A stretch of DNA of 64,000 nt. Source: Sneathiella marina. GTDB taxonomy: Bacteria; Pseudomonadota; Alphaproteobacteria; Sneathiellales; Sneathiellaceae. Position numbers and translations under genes: made by a program. The notes under the pieces are model-generated. The model searched no databases, was not told the origin of the DNA, and saw only the letters and a list, made by a program, of their open reading frames with translations. This document shows positions 7,973 through 17,108 of the stretch, piece after piece (the stretch's first letter is position 1; every line of letters begins with the position of its first letter). Location: the NCBI RefSeq assembly GCF_023746535.1, contig NZ_CP098747.1:2936501-3000500 (forward strand). Reading direction: 5' to 3'.

Positions 7973-9193
7973 TTGAGTGGCAGCGCAAATCAGAATATTC
8001 CGAAGAAATCGAGCTATGACGTTGTCATCATCGGCGGTGCCATGCTGGGGTCCTCAGTTGCGTGGTTCTTATCCAGCAACAAGGATTTTAACGGCTCCAT
8101 TCTGGTTGTAGAAAAAGACCCAACGTATGAATTTGCGTCAACCAGCCATACCAATAGCTGCATGCGCCAGCAATTCTCCGCGGAAATAAATGTGCGTATT
8201 TCGCAGTTTGCTGCGGATTTCGTCAAAAACTTCCGTGATTACATGGGCGGTGACGACCGCGTTCCTGATGTCCCTCTGCATAGCTACGGCTATATGTACC
8301 TGGCCGATACCAATTCTTTTGCCGATGTTTTGCGTGACAACCAGAAACTGCAAGCCGCCTGCGGTGCCGGCACCAAAATCATGTCGCCTGAAGAAATAAA
8401 GCGGGATTATCCCTTCTATAATCTTGATGATATTATTGCTGGCAGCATCAATTTGGTCGACGAAGGCTATTTTGACGGCAACACCCTGTTTGACTGGTGG
8501 AAACGATCGGCCCGGGAAAACGGCGTTGACTATATCGCGAACGAAGTCGTTGCCATGACCCGAAGTGACAGCGGCCGAAAAGTGGACAGCATCACCCTCA
8601 AATCAGGCGAGATCGTTAGTTGCGGAACAATTGTAAATGCCTCCGGGCCGAGAGCCGTTCTGACATCCCGAATGGCCGGCATTGAAATTCCCGTTGAGCC
8701 CCGCAAGCGCTACACCTTCATTTTCGATGCGGAGATACCCGTGGACGGGGACCTTCCTCTGACTATAGATCCTTCAGGTGTTCATATGCGTTCTGATGGT
8801 GCCTATTATCTGGCCGGTTGCCCGCCGGATGAAGACCCGGCCGTGGATTATGAAGATTTCACTCAGGATCACAGCATTTGGGAGACCAAGGCATGGCCTG
8901 CGATCGCCGCGCGTATTCCGCAGTTTGAGGCAATTAAACTTGTTAATTCCTGGGCCGGACATTACGCCTTCAACCCTTTTGATCAAAACGCCATTATCGG
9001 ACCTCATACAGAGGTCGAGAATTTCCTGTTCGTCAACGGCTTTTCAGGCCACGGATTTCAACAATCTCCGGCCGTGGGCCGCGGGATATCTGAGTTGATT
9101 GCCTATGGTGAATACCGCAGCCTCGATCTCACGGCTTTCAGTTTCACCAGAATTGAGCAAAATCGTCCCTTCGTCGAAAAAGCGGTTATCTAG
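7973..9193 (+). CDS. FAD-dependent oxidoreductase, DAO (sarcosine oxidase/dimethylglycine dehydrogenase-like) family
   Basis: The 406-aa enzyme begins with a Rossmann FAD-binding fold (YDVVIIGGAMLGSSVAWFL, with A in place of the first glycine pair's usual G) and the acidic VVEKD end of strand 2. The C-terminal block NGFSGHGFQQSPAVGRGISE is the usual FAD-closing motif of the DAO family. These enzymes oxidise amines or amino and N-methyl acids. The start is TTG at 7973, with AAGGAA upstream. It stands alone, 80 bases before an ion channel gene. The exact substrate is open. Confidence 0.85.
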   Translation: MSGSANQNIPKKSSYDVVIIGGAMLGSSVAWFLSSNKDFNGSILVVEKDPTYEFASTSHTNSCMRQQFSAEINVRISQFAADFVKNFRDYMGGDDRVPDVPLHSYGYMYLADTNSFADVLRDNQKLQAACGAGTKIMSPEEIKRDYPFYNLDDIIAGSINLVDEGYFDGNTLFDWWKRSARENGVDYIANEVVAMTRSDSGRKVDSITLKSGEIVSCGTIVNASGPRAVLTSRMAGIEIPVEPRKRYTFIFDAEIPVDGDLPLTIDPSGVHMRSDGAYYLAGCPPDEDPAVDYEDFTQDHSIWETKAWPAIAARIPQFEAIKLVNSWAGHYAFNPFDQNAIIGPHTEVENFLFVNGFSGHGFQQSPAVGRGISELIAYGEYRSLDLTAFSFTRIEQNRPFVEKAVI

Positions 9194-9273
9194 GCAGTCT
9201 TCTCGCAATCGAATGAGCCGGGAAGAAGTAGGGAGACAGGTAATAAATTAGATAAAGAAGTGAAGGTATAGAA

Positions 9274-9981
9274 TTGAGATTATTCAATAAAGACCACAAG
9301 AAAATATCGATGGAGAATACCCTCGACAAGCCCAAATTCGGATTTTCCATCCTGCTGGCCCTGCTGCTTTCCTTCGTGGTTATCCCCTCTTATATTACCG
9401 ATGCTGATGCCTATACCGGGATCTGGCTCAACCTGATTTTCTCGGCCATTCTCCTCTCATCCCTATATCTTGTTGCACATGAGCGGATCGAGTTTCTGAT
9501 CGGCTGTCTGATAGCGGCGGCAACCTTGTTGTTCAGTTGGACCGATTATGTGCGAACTGACACCATGGGATCACATCTGGCCATCGGCCTGTATATAATT
9601 TTCTTCTGCTATATCATTTTTATGCTGGCGCGCTATCTGTTTGAAACCGTCGAAGTTTCAGCAAACATGATTTATGCCTCTGTCTGCCTGTATCTGCTGA
9701 TGGGGCTGATGTGGACTTTTATCTATTTCTGGATCGAGAAAATCCATCCCGGTTCTTTTTCTAACACGCCCATTGTCACCGATCCGGATCAATCCTTCCT
9801 GCTCGTCCATTTCTCCTATTTCAGTTTCGTGACCATCTCCACTCTCGGGTATGGGGATATAGTACCTCTCACCCGTATTGCCCGATCCTGGACAAACCTG
9901 GAGGCCATTGCCGGGCAATTCTATCTGGCAATTGTGGTGGCGAGACTTGTCGGATTGCATATATCCGCCAAACGCAACTAG
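9274..9981 (+). CDS. potassium channel-family membrane protein
   Basis: The 235-aa protein shows about six hydrophobic segments. A pore region holds the selectivity filter TLGYGD (190-195), the signature of K+ channels. The last membrane helix follows (about 208-228), and there is no regulatory C-terminal domain. It is probably a simple K+-selective channel of the inner membrane. Translation starts at TTG 9274 after GAAGG; an in-frame ATG at 9310 is an alternative. A separate promoter is likely, because the gap to the flavoenzyme has 80 bases. Confidence 0.85.
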   Translation: MRLFNKDHKKISMENTLDKPKFGFSILLALLLSFVVIPSYITDADAYTGIWLNLIFSAILLSSLYLVAHERIEFLIGCLIAAATLLFSWTDYVRTDTMGSHLAIGLYIIFFCYIIFMLARYLFETVEVSANMIYASVCLYLLMGLMWTFIYFWIEKIHPGSFSNTPIVTDPDQSFLLVHFSYFSFVTISTLGYGDIVPLTRIARSWTNLEAIAGQFYLAIVVARLVGLHISAKRN

Positions 9982-10014
9982 CACCTTAAGCAACGGTTTG
10001 TGACGCTTTTCGGT

Positions 10015-10923
10015 TTATTTCACTTTCTGATCTCGACTGCGGACAACTTCTCGCCATGCCAGAAGCAATGCCCCTGACAGGATGATGCCGCCACCGGCGA
10101 CGCTGATCCAATCGGGCAATGCACCAAAAATCCAGAAATCATATAAGGTGGCAAACACCAGTGTTGAATAGGAAAAGGGCAAGGCGAAGCTGGCATCACC
10201 ACTGCGCATGGATTGGATAAACAGCGATTGTGCAGTGACCATCACCAAACCGATCGCCGCCAGCGCCGCCCATTGTGACGGGCTCGGCGCAATCCAGACA
10301 AAGCTGGCGGCTGTGCAGGCAATAACCGCCCCAATGCTGTTGTTAATGGTCAGGATCTGTAACGGCGCCTCACGCCCTGATAGCTTCTTGATCAGGATTA
10401 CCTCAACCCCCATGAATAGCGCCGCCGTCAACGCGATCAGGGCCGCCGGATCAAAAGCAGAGCTTCCCGGTCTCAGCAGAATTAGGGCGCCCAGCATGGC
10501 AATGGCCGCTGCCCCCCAGCGGATAGGTCCAACCCGCTCCCCCAACAGCGGAATGGCCAGCAGCATACCAAAAATCGGATTTAGAAAACTGATGGCCGTC
10601 GCATCCGATACGGGAATACGCGCAACCGCCGCGAACATCAACGTCACACCGGCCCAGCCAAAAAACGACCGGCCCACATGCAGCCGGATATGCGGCCGGT
10701 GAAATCTCGGTCGCAACACGGCCAGCGCCACTGATAATCCGGCCAGGGCAAAAATAAATCGGCCGGCACTGATTTGAAGAGGATGCAACGGTGGCCCTTC
10801 AAGACCAGTTCCCAGTGCCTTGGCGATAATTGTGGTCAACGCAATCAGTGCGCATGCCGCCAGCATCATGCCGGCAGATCTCAAGGGATTTGAAGACCCC
10901 GACTGGAGAAAACGCGAAATCAT
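10015..10923 (-). CDS. EamA-type drug/metabolite transporter (DMT) permease
   Basis: The 302-aa protein has ten hydrophobic segments in two EamA repeats. The first contains PLHPLQISAGRFIFALAGL and the end of its repeat reads LNPIFGMLLAIPLLGERV. The second repeat ends in FWIFGALPDWISVAGGGIIL. Such permeases export amino acids or other metabolites; the substrate is unknown. It is monocistronic and convergent with the K+ channel gene, with 33 bases between the stops. Confidence 0.88.
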   Translation of the reverse strand: MISRFLQSGSSNPLRSAGMMLAACALIALTTIIAKALGTGLEGPPLHPLQISAGRFIFALAGLSVALAVLRPRFHRPHIRLHVGRSFFGWAGVTLMFAAVARIPVSDATAISFLNPIFGMLLAIPLLGERVGPIRWGAAAIAMLGALILLRPGSSAFDPAALIALTAALFMGVEVILIKKLSGREAPLQILTINNSIGAVIACTAASFVWIAPSPSQWAALAAIGLVMVTAQSLFIQSMRSGDASFALPFSYSTLVFATLYDFWIFGALPDWISVAGGGIILSGALLLAWREVVRSRDQKVK

Positions 10924-11107
10924 ATGGCGACCGTGTGTGAGCTTTTGAGTGCTAGAAGGAACGCGGCGAAAAGAGGCTGCGAAATCATCCCGTCACTTTG
11001 CCCCTAAACCAGCCGACAAATCAATACCGTAACTGGCATTCGAACCCGGCGCGCAAGTGAAAATTATGCTGGTCCTGCACCCAATTCCCGCAGATCGCTC
11101 GCATTGT

Positions 11108-12472
11108 CTATGTATTTTTCGGTTTTCCACTCTTGTCAAAAGCCAGCCAGCCGAAAATCAGAGCCCCCAGCATCACCCAGGCAGCGAGATAAAATACGCT
11201 TTGAAATTCGCCGCTTATCATCAGAACTGTGCTGGAAAGAGCAACCCCTAATGTACCGCCCAGCAATCGAGAGGTGACACCGACCCCGCTCACTTCGCCT
11301 TGCTTTTCCGGCGGCACCGAATTTGCCATGGCCCGCAATGTTGGCGCATAACAAAAGGGCATGCCCAGCCCCCAGATAATCAAGCCGGGCAATAGACTGA
11401 GATAACTCTGGGCGACAGTAGCAATGGCAACCGAAAACATTCCCAGTGTCGCGAAGGCAAGCCCGCCGAGCACCAAATTCCGTGCATCGAAATGATCAGC
11501 GAGGCGGCCGACCGGGATCGACAGGACCGGAAAAGCGGCAACACAGACCAATAAGGCAAGGCCCGACTGAAACGGTGACATATTCAATTTGTCTTGCAAA
11601 AACAACGCCCCGAAAACCACCAGGGATAACTTACTGAACTGACCGGCGAAGAGGATCAAATTCGCCGAAGAAAATGAAGCTGCATGGAAGAGACGGACAT
11701 CAATCAACGGCTGTTCCGATCGCCGTTCGATAACATAAAACACGGCCAAAGAGAGAGCGCCGCAGATTAAGGCGCTCATGATATAAATTTGCGTCCACCC
11801 CCAGCTGGCACCCTGCATAAGGGCAAAAACAATCAGGCTAAGGCCGAATATCATCAGAATAAACCCCCTTATGTCAAAAGGGCGTCCTTCGGTGGTATTT
11901 TTCGGCAACACCCAGGACAGGGAGATAATCGATATAATAATGACTGTAATGGGCGCGTTAATCCAGAACACCCAACGCCAGGAAAGGGCATCCGTCAGCG
12001 CGCCGCCTATCAGCGGTCCGGCGGCAAGAAACACGGTGCCCGTGGCCGCCAAAATTCCGATGGCCATTCCCCGCTGTTCCTTAGGAAATACCAGCGACAG
12101 CATAGCGACGGATGCCGGGAATATGATAGCGGCACCGAGCCCCTGAATAGCGCGGGCGAGCAGCAGTATTTCTGCTGTCTGAGCCCATCCGCACAGAAAA
12201 GAGGCCGCACCAAAAAGCGCTGTTCCCGCCGTAAACAGCACACGGAACCCAATCAAGTCCCCAATTTTCCCCGCCGCTGCAGCCAGACCGGCAAAGACCA
12301 GCAGGTAAATACTGACGGTCCAATGTGCGGCAATTTCCGTCATACCTAGATCATGTCGGATTGTCGGCAGAGCTACGCCGATAACTGTCTCGTCGAGCAT
12401 GATAAGCCCCGCACCGGTACCCAACGCCGTTAAAACCCACCATTTTCGGTTATCGTCGGTAACATTGAACAT
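11108..12472 (-). CDS. MFS drug transporter, DHA2 (EmrB/QacA) family
   Basis: The 454-aa protein has about 14 hydrophobic segments. Visible DHA2 motifs are LDETVIGVALPTI in helix 1 (motif D1), GKIGDLIGFRVLF after helix 2 (motif A-like) and ARAIQGLGAAIIFPAS in helix 4 (motif B with its arginine). The helix 5 motif C reads GTVFLAAGPLIGGALTDALS. It should be a proton-driven drug or metabolite exporter. The stop of the upstream dioxygenase gene (12478) lies only five bases before its ATG, so the two are cotranscribed, and the transporter may move the dioxygenase's substrate or product. Confidence 0.87.
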   Translation of the reverse strand: MFNVTDDNRKWWVLTALGTGAGLIMLDETVIGVALPTIRHDLGMTEIAAHWTVSIYLLVFAGLAAAAGKIGDLIGFRVLFTAGTALFGAASFLCGWAQTAEILLLARAIQGLGAAIIFPASVAMLSLVFPKEQRGMAIGILAATGTVFLAAGPLIGGALTDALSWRWVFWINAPITVIIISIISLSWVLPKNTTEGRPFDIRGFILMIFGLSLIVFALMQGASWGWTQIYIMSALICGALSLAVFYVIERRSEQPLIDVRLFHAASFSSANLILFAGQFSKLSLVVFGALFLQDKLNMSPFQSGLALLVCVAAFPVLSIPVGRLADHFDARNLVLGGLAFATLGMFSVAIATVAQSYLSLLPGLIIWGLGMPFCYAPTLRAMANSVPPEKQGEVSGVGVTSRLLGGTLGVALSSTVLMISGEFQSVFYLAAWVMLGALIFGWLAFDKSGKPKNT

Positions 12473-12477
12473 TAATA

Positions 12478-13383
12478 CTAGTTTGCCGTTTCCGTTGAAG
12501 GTTCATTTTCGCCGGCTTGCGCCGCATAAATCGACGTATAGCCGGCTGACCAGTCCGGTGGCATCTGGCAGGGGCGCGGATCGTGATGGGCCCATTTCAC
12601 CGCCTCCCCGCGCAGTAATTTATAGGTATTGGACGTGGGTTGCGGATGCGCCGTGTAAGGCTTGGCATCGGCCGACGTAAAACAGTTCAATAGCAAAGGG
12701 CGTGGCAAGGGAGACTTGGAGGACGGAGAATAATGCAGGGTCCTGGCGTTATGAATGGTGATCGATCCGGCTGCCCCGGTCAGATAGTCAACCCGTCCCC
12801 GATCAAGCCCCGCCGCATCGGCATCCGATAACATCCCCGTCCAGTTACCGTTGGTATCATACTGATCAAACAACTCATCATTATGCGAGTCTTTCAGAAC
12901 CGCCAGCGGCCCATTATTCATATCCGTATCCGCCAGATAGCAACCGATGGTCAATACGTTATAATTGGTATGGGGAAAAAACTGGATGTCCTGGTGCCAC
13001 TTCACCGTATCGCTTTCGTCAAACCATTTGAAATTAAGCTTTGAATGATGAAAAATCACATTGGGCCCGACAAGATCTGCCGCCACATCGGCCATCAATC
13101 CCTTGGAAAATTTCCAATAGATATCGCTGCGCTCATCCGGGCTTTTCAACCGGCGTACCAATGGCTCGTCAGCAGAATGATCCGGTCCCAAATCGAAAAC
13201 ATTGTTGGACTGTTCAACCTGCCTACTCTGCTCAAAGAACGAATTGGTCGTCACCTGCAATTCCTGCAGAATTTCTGCCGGTACAAAATCTTCAACACTA
13301 ACATACCCATGGGCAAAATAATGTTCCCGCTGCCGCTGTGACAATATTCGTGCAGGATAGCTTAAAATTTCTTCAGGTCGCAT
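12478..13383 (-). CDS. phytanoyl-CoA dioxygenase (PhyH) family Fe(II)/2OG oxygenase
   Basis: The 301-aa enzyme carries the PhyH iron triad: the HxD in VKWHQDIQFF and a distal histidine near ITIHNARTLHYSP. The 2-oxoglutarate-binding arginine is probably the one in SPLPRPLLL. ATG at 13383 is chosen because AAAGGA stands at the right distance; a longer frame to 13446 would run towards the palindrome. Such enzymes hydroxylate lipids or small metabolites. It is followed at five bases by an MFS exporter and is divergent from a MarR regulator. The three probably form one regulated unit. Confidence 0.85.
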   Translation of the reverse strand: MRPEEILSYPARILSQRQREHYFAHGYVSVEDFVPAEILQELQVTTNSFFEQSRQVEQSNNVFDLGPDHSADEPLVRRLKSPDERSDIYWKFSKGLMADVAADLVGPNVIFHHSKLNFKWFDESDTVKWHQDIQFFPHTNYNVLTIGCYLADTDMNNGPLAVLKDSHNDELFDQYDTNGNWTGMLSDADAAGLDRGRVDYLTGAAGSITIHNARTLHYSPSSKSPLPRPLLLNCFTSADAKPYTAHPQPTSNTYKLLRGEAVKWAHHDPRPCQMPPDWSAGYTSIYAAQAGENEPSTETAN

Positions 13384-13487
13384 GAGGATGTTCCTTTCTT
13401 GTTTTTCGGTTTCCCGTAGGAGCTGCCGACAGATCCGGGACGGCAAGTTTTTACCCTGTTGTCGTCATAGCCTTGACATCTCAAAAT

Positions 13488-13505
13488 TTGTTCCATTTGG
13501 AACAA
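13488..13505. promoter_or_regulatory. palindromic operator, probably bound by the MarR regulator
   Basis: TTGTTCC-ATTT-GGAACAA is a perfect 7-bp inverted repeat with a 4-base centre. It sits midway between the divergent dioxygenase (start 13383) and MarR (start 13601) genes. Length and position suit a MarR dimer site controlling both. A plus-strand TTGACA is found at 13473-13478. Confidence 0.65.
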
Positions 13506-13600
13506 TATAGCAAGGCTTACTCCTCTTGCCAAGGACGGCATTACAGCGCATAAGAAAATATCCACGATCTTTTTTTGATGGCAGAAGGATTTCTTTGACC

Positions 13601-14056
13601 ATGCCCCTGACTGACTTTTTTGATGTCATCGAATTCAACGATGTTTTTCGCATTTCCTATCTGGCGAATGCGATTGTCATACCGGCATATGAAGAAGTCC
13701 AGCGAGACTTTGGGCTGAAGCGCGGGGAGTATCTGTTGCTGGCTTGTCTCAGCCTCCTACCCGTACTGACAGCACAGGACGTGGCGACGATGACACGCCG
13801 GCCGCGCAATACTATTTCACGGGCGGTGAACAAAATGCTGGCGGAAGAGTATATTGTCCGTGCACCGGATCCCGATGACCGGCGCCAATTGAAGTTGTCC
13901 ATCACGCCTTCTGGCAGGGCCCTCCACAAGAAGATCGCACAGCGTTTCGTCACCCGCCAGGAGAAGATATTATCGGTCCTCAGCGCCAAAGAGCGCAAAT
14001 CTCTTGATGGTTTATTGAACAAGCTGGTCCGACATGCCGCTACGCTGGATATATAA
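13601..14056 (+). CDS. MarR family transcriptional regulator
   Basis: The 151-aa protein has a winged helix. The segment GEYLLLACLSLLPVLTAQDV leads into the recognition helix (RRPRNTISRAVNKMLAEEYI), and the wing carries the family hallmark DPDDRRQLKLSITPSGRAL. ATG at 13601 is preferred over one at 13526 because AGAAGGA precedes it. It is divergent from the dioxygenase/MFS operon with a perfect palindrome between, so it probably represses that operon and itself until a ligand binds. The ligand is unknown. Confidence 0.87.
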   Translation: MPLTDFFDVIEFNDVFRISYLANAIVIPAYEEVQRDFGLKRGEYLLLACLSLLPVLTAQDVATMTRRPRNTISRAVNKMLAEEYIVRAPDPDDRRQLKLSITPSGRALHKKIAQRFVTRQEKILSVLSAKERKSLDGLLNKLVRHAATLDI

Positions 14057-14092
14057 TAAATAACATTATGTAAATTCGATAACCTATTTATT

Positions 14093-14335
14093 TTAAGTAA
14101 TATTCAGACTTTTATCGAGCCAGTTGATGACCTTCCGTGCCGTTGCCAATGCCAGGGTATCTGTCGCGAAAACCTGATCCTGGTAATGGCTGACCGGAAA
14201 CCAGCCCCGTCGATCTTCCACATCCCGGCGGTACTGCTCGAACCCGTAAGTGCCATCCGCTCGCAGGAAAATATCTACGCATAGGTCCAGTTCTCTGGTT
14301 TCGATGGAACGAATGACTTTCGGCTTTGCTGGCAC
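14093..14335 (-). CDS. 80-aa protein of unknown function in the lyase/TRAP operon
   Basis: The protein is soluble and compact (IRSIETRELDLCVDIFLRAD, then GTYGFEQYRRDVEDRRGWFP, and a C-terminal helix ending in ARKVINWLDKSL). The YGFEQYRRD and GWFP patterns look conserved and I believe similar short proteins exist in other alphaproteobacteria, without a known role. The start lies 29 bases after the lyase stop on the same strand, so it is the last gene of the TRAP/lyase operon. Confidence 0.65.
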   Translation of the reverse strand: MPAKPKVIRSIETRELDLCVDIFLRADGTYGFEQYRRDVEDRRGWFPVSHYQDQVFATDTLALATARKVINWLDKSLNIT

Positions 14336-14364
14336 TGGCGATGATCCTCCCCTGTCTGACGAGA

Positions 14365-15219
14365 TTATTCGTATCGCTTCGAGGCTTCATAATATTCTTT
14401 GAAGCCAACCAGATCCTGCAAAGTGGAAAACCGCATAAGGTCCTGCGAATGCTGTTGAGTTGCCTTCAAATCCGATAGCACGTTTGACATGGCCTGCAGG
14501 GAGGCTGAAAACAACGTCAGCGGATATATGGCAAAATCATAGCCAATTTCCTGCAGCTCATCGGGGGACAACATGGGGGTATCCCCGTCCTCAACAAGGT
14601 TTGCCAGATGCACGCCGGGTGCCTCTGCACAAACCCGGCGCATTTCGTCTACACTTTTTGGGGCTTCGACAAAGAGGATATCTGCACCGGCATCGCGAAA
14701 AGCGTTCGCCCGCCGAATGGATTCCTCCAATCCATCAGTGGCCCGCGTATCCGTCCGGGCGAGGATTAGAATATCTGCTCCTTCATCACGGGCATCAACC
14801 GCGGCCTTCACCCGGGTTACCGCTTCATCAAAGGCGACCGTCTGCTTCCCCGCCGTATGGCCACAGCGTTTGGGCCATGCCTGATCCTCGATCAGGACGC
14901 AGCCAAATCCTGCATCAGCAAACCCGTTGACCGTACGCTTCACGTTCAGAGCGTTGCCATAGCCCGTATCACCATCTCCAATGATCGGTATGGACACGGC
15001 ATCTGTCATCAAACGCCCTTGTGCCAGGATTTCGCCGTAAGACAACAGGCCCAGATCCGGCACGCCGAAATTCGCGCCAGCCGTTGCAAAGCCGCTCATA
15101 AATGCCATGGGGAAACCATGTTGTTCGATCAATCGTGCGGATATGGCATCAAAACAGGACGGAACCGTTACTATTCCCGGAGTGTTGATTTGATCGCGAA
15201 TTTTTTGTGCAGCGGACAT
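14365..15219 (-). CDS. isocitrate lyase/PEP mutase superfamily lyase (2-methylisocitrate- or dimethylmalate-lyase-like)
   Basis: The 284-aa enzyme has the superfamily TIM-barrel motifs: SCFDAISARLIEQHGFP near the N-terminus, DGDTGYGN (Mg2+ site), the loop KRCGH and the late LILARTDTRA. The cysteine in KRCGH is the proton donor of true C-C lyases, so a PEP mutase role is unlikely. Candidate substrates are 2-methylisocitrate, 2,3-dimethylmalate or a similar malate. ATG at 15219 with AAGGAAA upstream is preferred; a longer frame to 15432 would overlap the TRAP gene. It follows dctM by 35 bases, which suggests that it cleaves the compound imported by the transporter. Confidence 0.85.
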   Translation of the reverse strand: MSAAQKIRDQINTPGIVTVPSCFDAISARLIEQHGFPMAFMSGFATAGANFGVPDLGLLSYGEILAQGRLMTDAVSIPIIGDGDTGYGNALNVKRTVNGFADAGFGCVLIEDQAWPKRCGHTAGKQTVAFDEAVTRVKAAVDARDEGADILILARTDTRATDGLEESIRRANAFRDAGADILFVEAPKSVDEMRRVCAEAPGVHLANLVEDGDTPMLSPDELQEIGYDFAIYPLTLFSASLQAMSNVLSDLKATQQHSQDLMRFSTLQDLVGFKEYYEASKRYE

Positions 15220-15254
15220 TTTTTTCCTTAATTCTAGAAAAGGCGACAATTGGT

Positions 15255-16532
15255 TTACGCAGAAAACGGAATATACAAAGCAATTTCCGGAAAGAAATAA
15301 ACAGCGATGACACTGAGCAGCATGAGAAGAACAAACGGCCATACCCCGGCGGAAACTTCTGCCATTGTCGCCTTCCCCACCGCCTGGATGACGTAGATAT
15401 TCAGTCCAACCGGCGGTGTGATCAAGGCGCATTCAATCATGATAACGAAGATAATGCCGAACCAGATTGGATCAACGCCGAACACCAGCAATGTCGGCAA
15501 CAACAAGGGCACCATGATCAGCATCATCGACAGGGCTTCAAGAAATAGCCCGAAAACAAGCAGGGACAGGCAAATAGCCAGGATCATATATCCCTGACTG
15601 TGGAAGGTATCGGCTATAAGGGTCGAGAATTCCTGTGGGAGCTGGTACAGGGTAATTGCCTTCCCGAATATTTTTGCCCCTGCCACAATCAGCAAAATTG
15701 TAACCGTCGTTTTCATGCTGTCGATCAGGGCTTCTTTGAAATCTGTCCAGGTCAACCGCCTTTGGATAACGGTCGTCAGAAGCAATGCGCAGACGAAACC
15801 GACCCCGCCGGCTTCCGACGGGGTAAAGATCCCTGCATACAATCCGCCCAACATAATGATCACCAATACCAAGGTAGGGAGCGTTCGTATTGTGCTTAGT
15901 TTCCTCTCTGCCCAGCCAGCTTTTGGTTGCATCTGGAAGCGCTTGTCAAATTTCGCGTAGAGCATTGAAAAGCCGCAGAACAGAATTATCAGCAGGATTC
16001 CCGGCCCGATTCCAGCAAGAAACATATCCAGAATGGATTCCTCTGTTACCACTCCGTAAACAATCATCGGAATAGACGGCGGAATCAAAATACCCAATGT
16101 GCCACCGGCGGCCAGCAATCCAAGTGCGAATTTCCGGGAATATCCCCGTTCGATCATCTCCGGTATGGAGACGACGCCGATCGTCGCTGCCGTCGCGACG
16201 GAGCTTCCGGAGACGGCCGCAAAAACACCACAAGACAAAACAGTCGCCACCGCAAGGCCACCTGGTAAATGACCAACCCATGCCTGGGCCGCACTAAACA
16301 GGTCTCTCCCAACCCCTGCTTTCAACAGAATATTGGACATCAGCAGGAATAAAGGAACAGCTATCAGGACAAAACTATCCATGGCGCTATACAGGGTTTG
16401 TGGCGCCATAAGAGAGGAGAAGTCTCCGAAATAAAGGAGCAGTACGCCGAGCCCGCCAAGCGCGAACGCAATGGGGATGCCGGCAAACAACAAGCCGAAA
16501 AGCACAAGCAAAATAACGATCACTTCGAGCAT
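15255..16532 (-). CDS. dctM: TRAP transporter large permease subunit (DctM family)
   Basis: The 425-aa protein has the usual length of DctM and about 12 hydrophobic segments. Motifs such as GGTLGILIPPSIPMIVYGVV and the near C-terminal CALITPPVGLNIYVIQAV are characteristic. It forms the Na+-coupled channel for a carboxylate delivered by the periplasmic DctP. It starts one base after the end of the dctQ gene and is followed by the lyase. The symbol denotes the family and does not imply C4-dicarboxylate specificity. Confidence 0.92.
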   Translation of the reverse strand: MLEVIVILLVLFGLLFAGIPIAFALGGLGVLLLYFGDFSSLMAPQTLYSAMDSFVLIAVPLFLLMSNILLKAGVGRDLFSAAQAWVGHLPGGLAVATVLSCGVFAAVSGSSVATAATIGVVSIPEMIERGYSRKFALGLLAAGGTLGILIPPSIPMIVYGVVTEESILDMFLAGIGPGILLIILFCGFSMLYAKFDKRFQMQPKAGWAERKLSTIRTLPTLVLVIIMLGGLYAGIFTPSEAGGVGFVCALLLTTVIQRRLTWTDFKEALIDSMKTTVTILLIVAGAKIFGKAITLYQLPQEFSTLIADTFHSQGYMILAICLSLLVFGLFLEALSMMLIMVPLLLPTLLVFGVDPIWFGIIFVIMIECALITPPVGLNIYVIQAVGKATMAEVSAGVWPFVLLMLLSVIAVYFFPEIALYIPFSA

Positions 16533-16533
16533 A

Positions 16534-17049
16534 TCAATGAAGCTCCAATTTCGTCTCTAAAGGGCGCGGATCGATAAATTTGCGAATAATTTCGACAACA
16601 CATTGAACAGCAAGCAGCCCAAACCCGATGGGGATGACAATTTCAGACCACCATAACGGGATATTGAGCATGGAACCCGTGGTCTCGTTGGTGGTCCAGA
16701 CATCCAAGGCGATGACGCCACCCCACCAGGCAATAAATGCTGCAAAACCGAATATAAAGACATAGGCGACAATATCCATGACCCGCCGCAATGGATCGGG
16801 TAAAACCGCGAGCAGCATGTTGATGCGGATCAGGTCGTTATTGTAGAGCACAAAGGCGGATGCGGTGAAAATGCCCCACAGGAGCAGCATGCGCGAAATC
16901 TCTTCAACCCAGATGGTGGGCGCATTAAAGACGTATCGCATCACCACTTCATAGGTAACGATCAGGCCAATGACAAAAAACAGCCAAGCGGAGACAACCC
17001 CCAAGGCCCGCGTCAGTTTGTCGAAAACACCTAATAGCTGCACCGTCAA
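16534..17049 (-). CDS. dctQ: TRAP transporter small permease subunit (DctQ family)
   Basis: The 171-aa protein has four hydrophobic segments and the DctQ hallmark of helix 2 (WVEEISRMLLLWGIFTASAF). It pairs with DctM in the inner membrane. The gene lies 59 bases downstream of dctP and touches dctM. Order P-Q-M is the standard TRAP layout. Confidence 0.92.
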   Translation of the reverse strand: MTVQLLGVFDKLTRALGVVSAWLFFVIGLIVTYEVVMRYVFNAPTIWVEEISRMLLLWGIFTASAFVLYNNDLIRINMLLAVLPDPLRRVMDIVAYVFIFGFAAFIAWWGGVIALDVWTTNETTGSMLNIPLWWSEIVIPIGFGLLAVQCVVEIIRKFIDPRPLETKLELH

Positions 17050-17108
17050 TACTCCCCAATAATCAACAGGTGACCCTGTCAGGCCACCTGTATCAGTTCC
17101 CCTGATGC

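Noticed and set aside
10208-10702. 164-codon plus-strand frame opposite the EamA exporter
   Set aside because: It is an alanine-rich shadow of a membrane protein; the minus strand has the normal two EamA repeats.
11789-12349. 186-codon plus-strand frame opposite the DHA2 transporter
   Set aside because: It is rich in Q, G, H and R without hydrophobic pattern, as expected for the antisense of a membrane protein.
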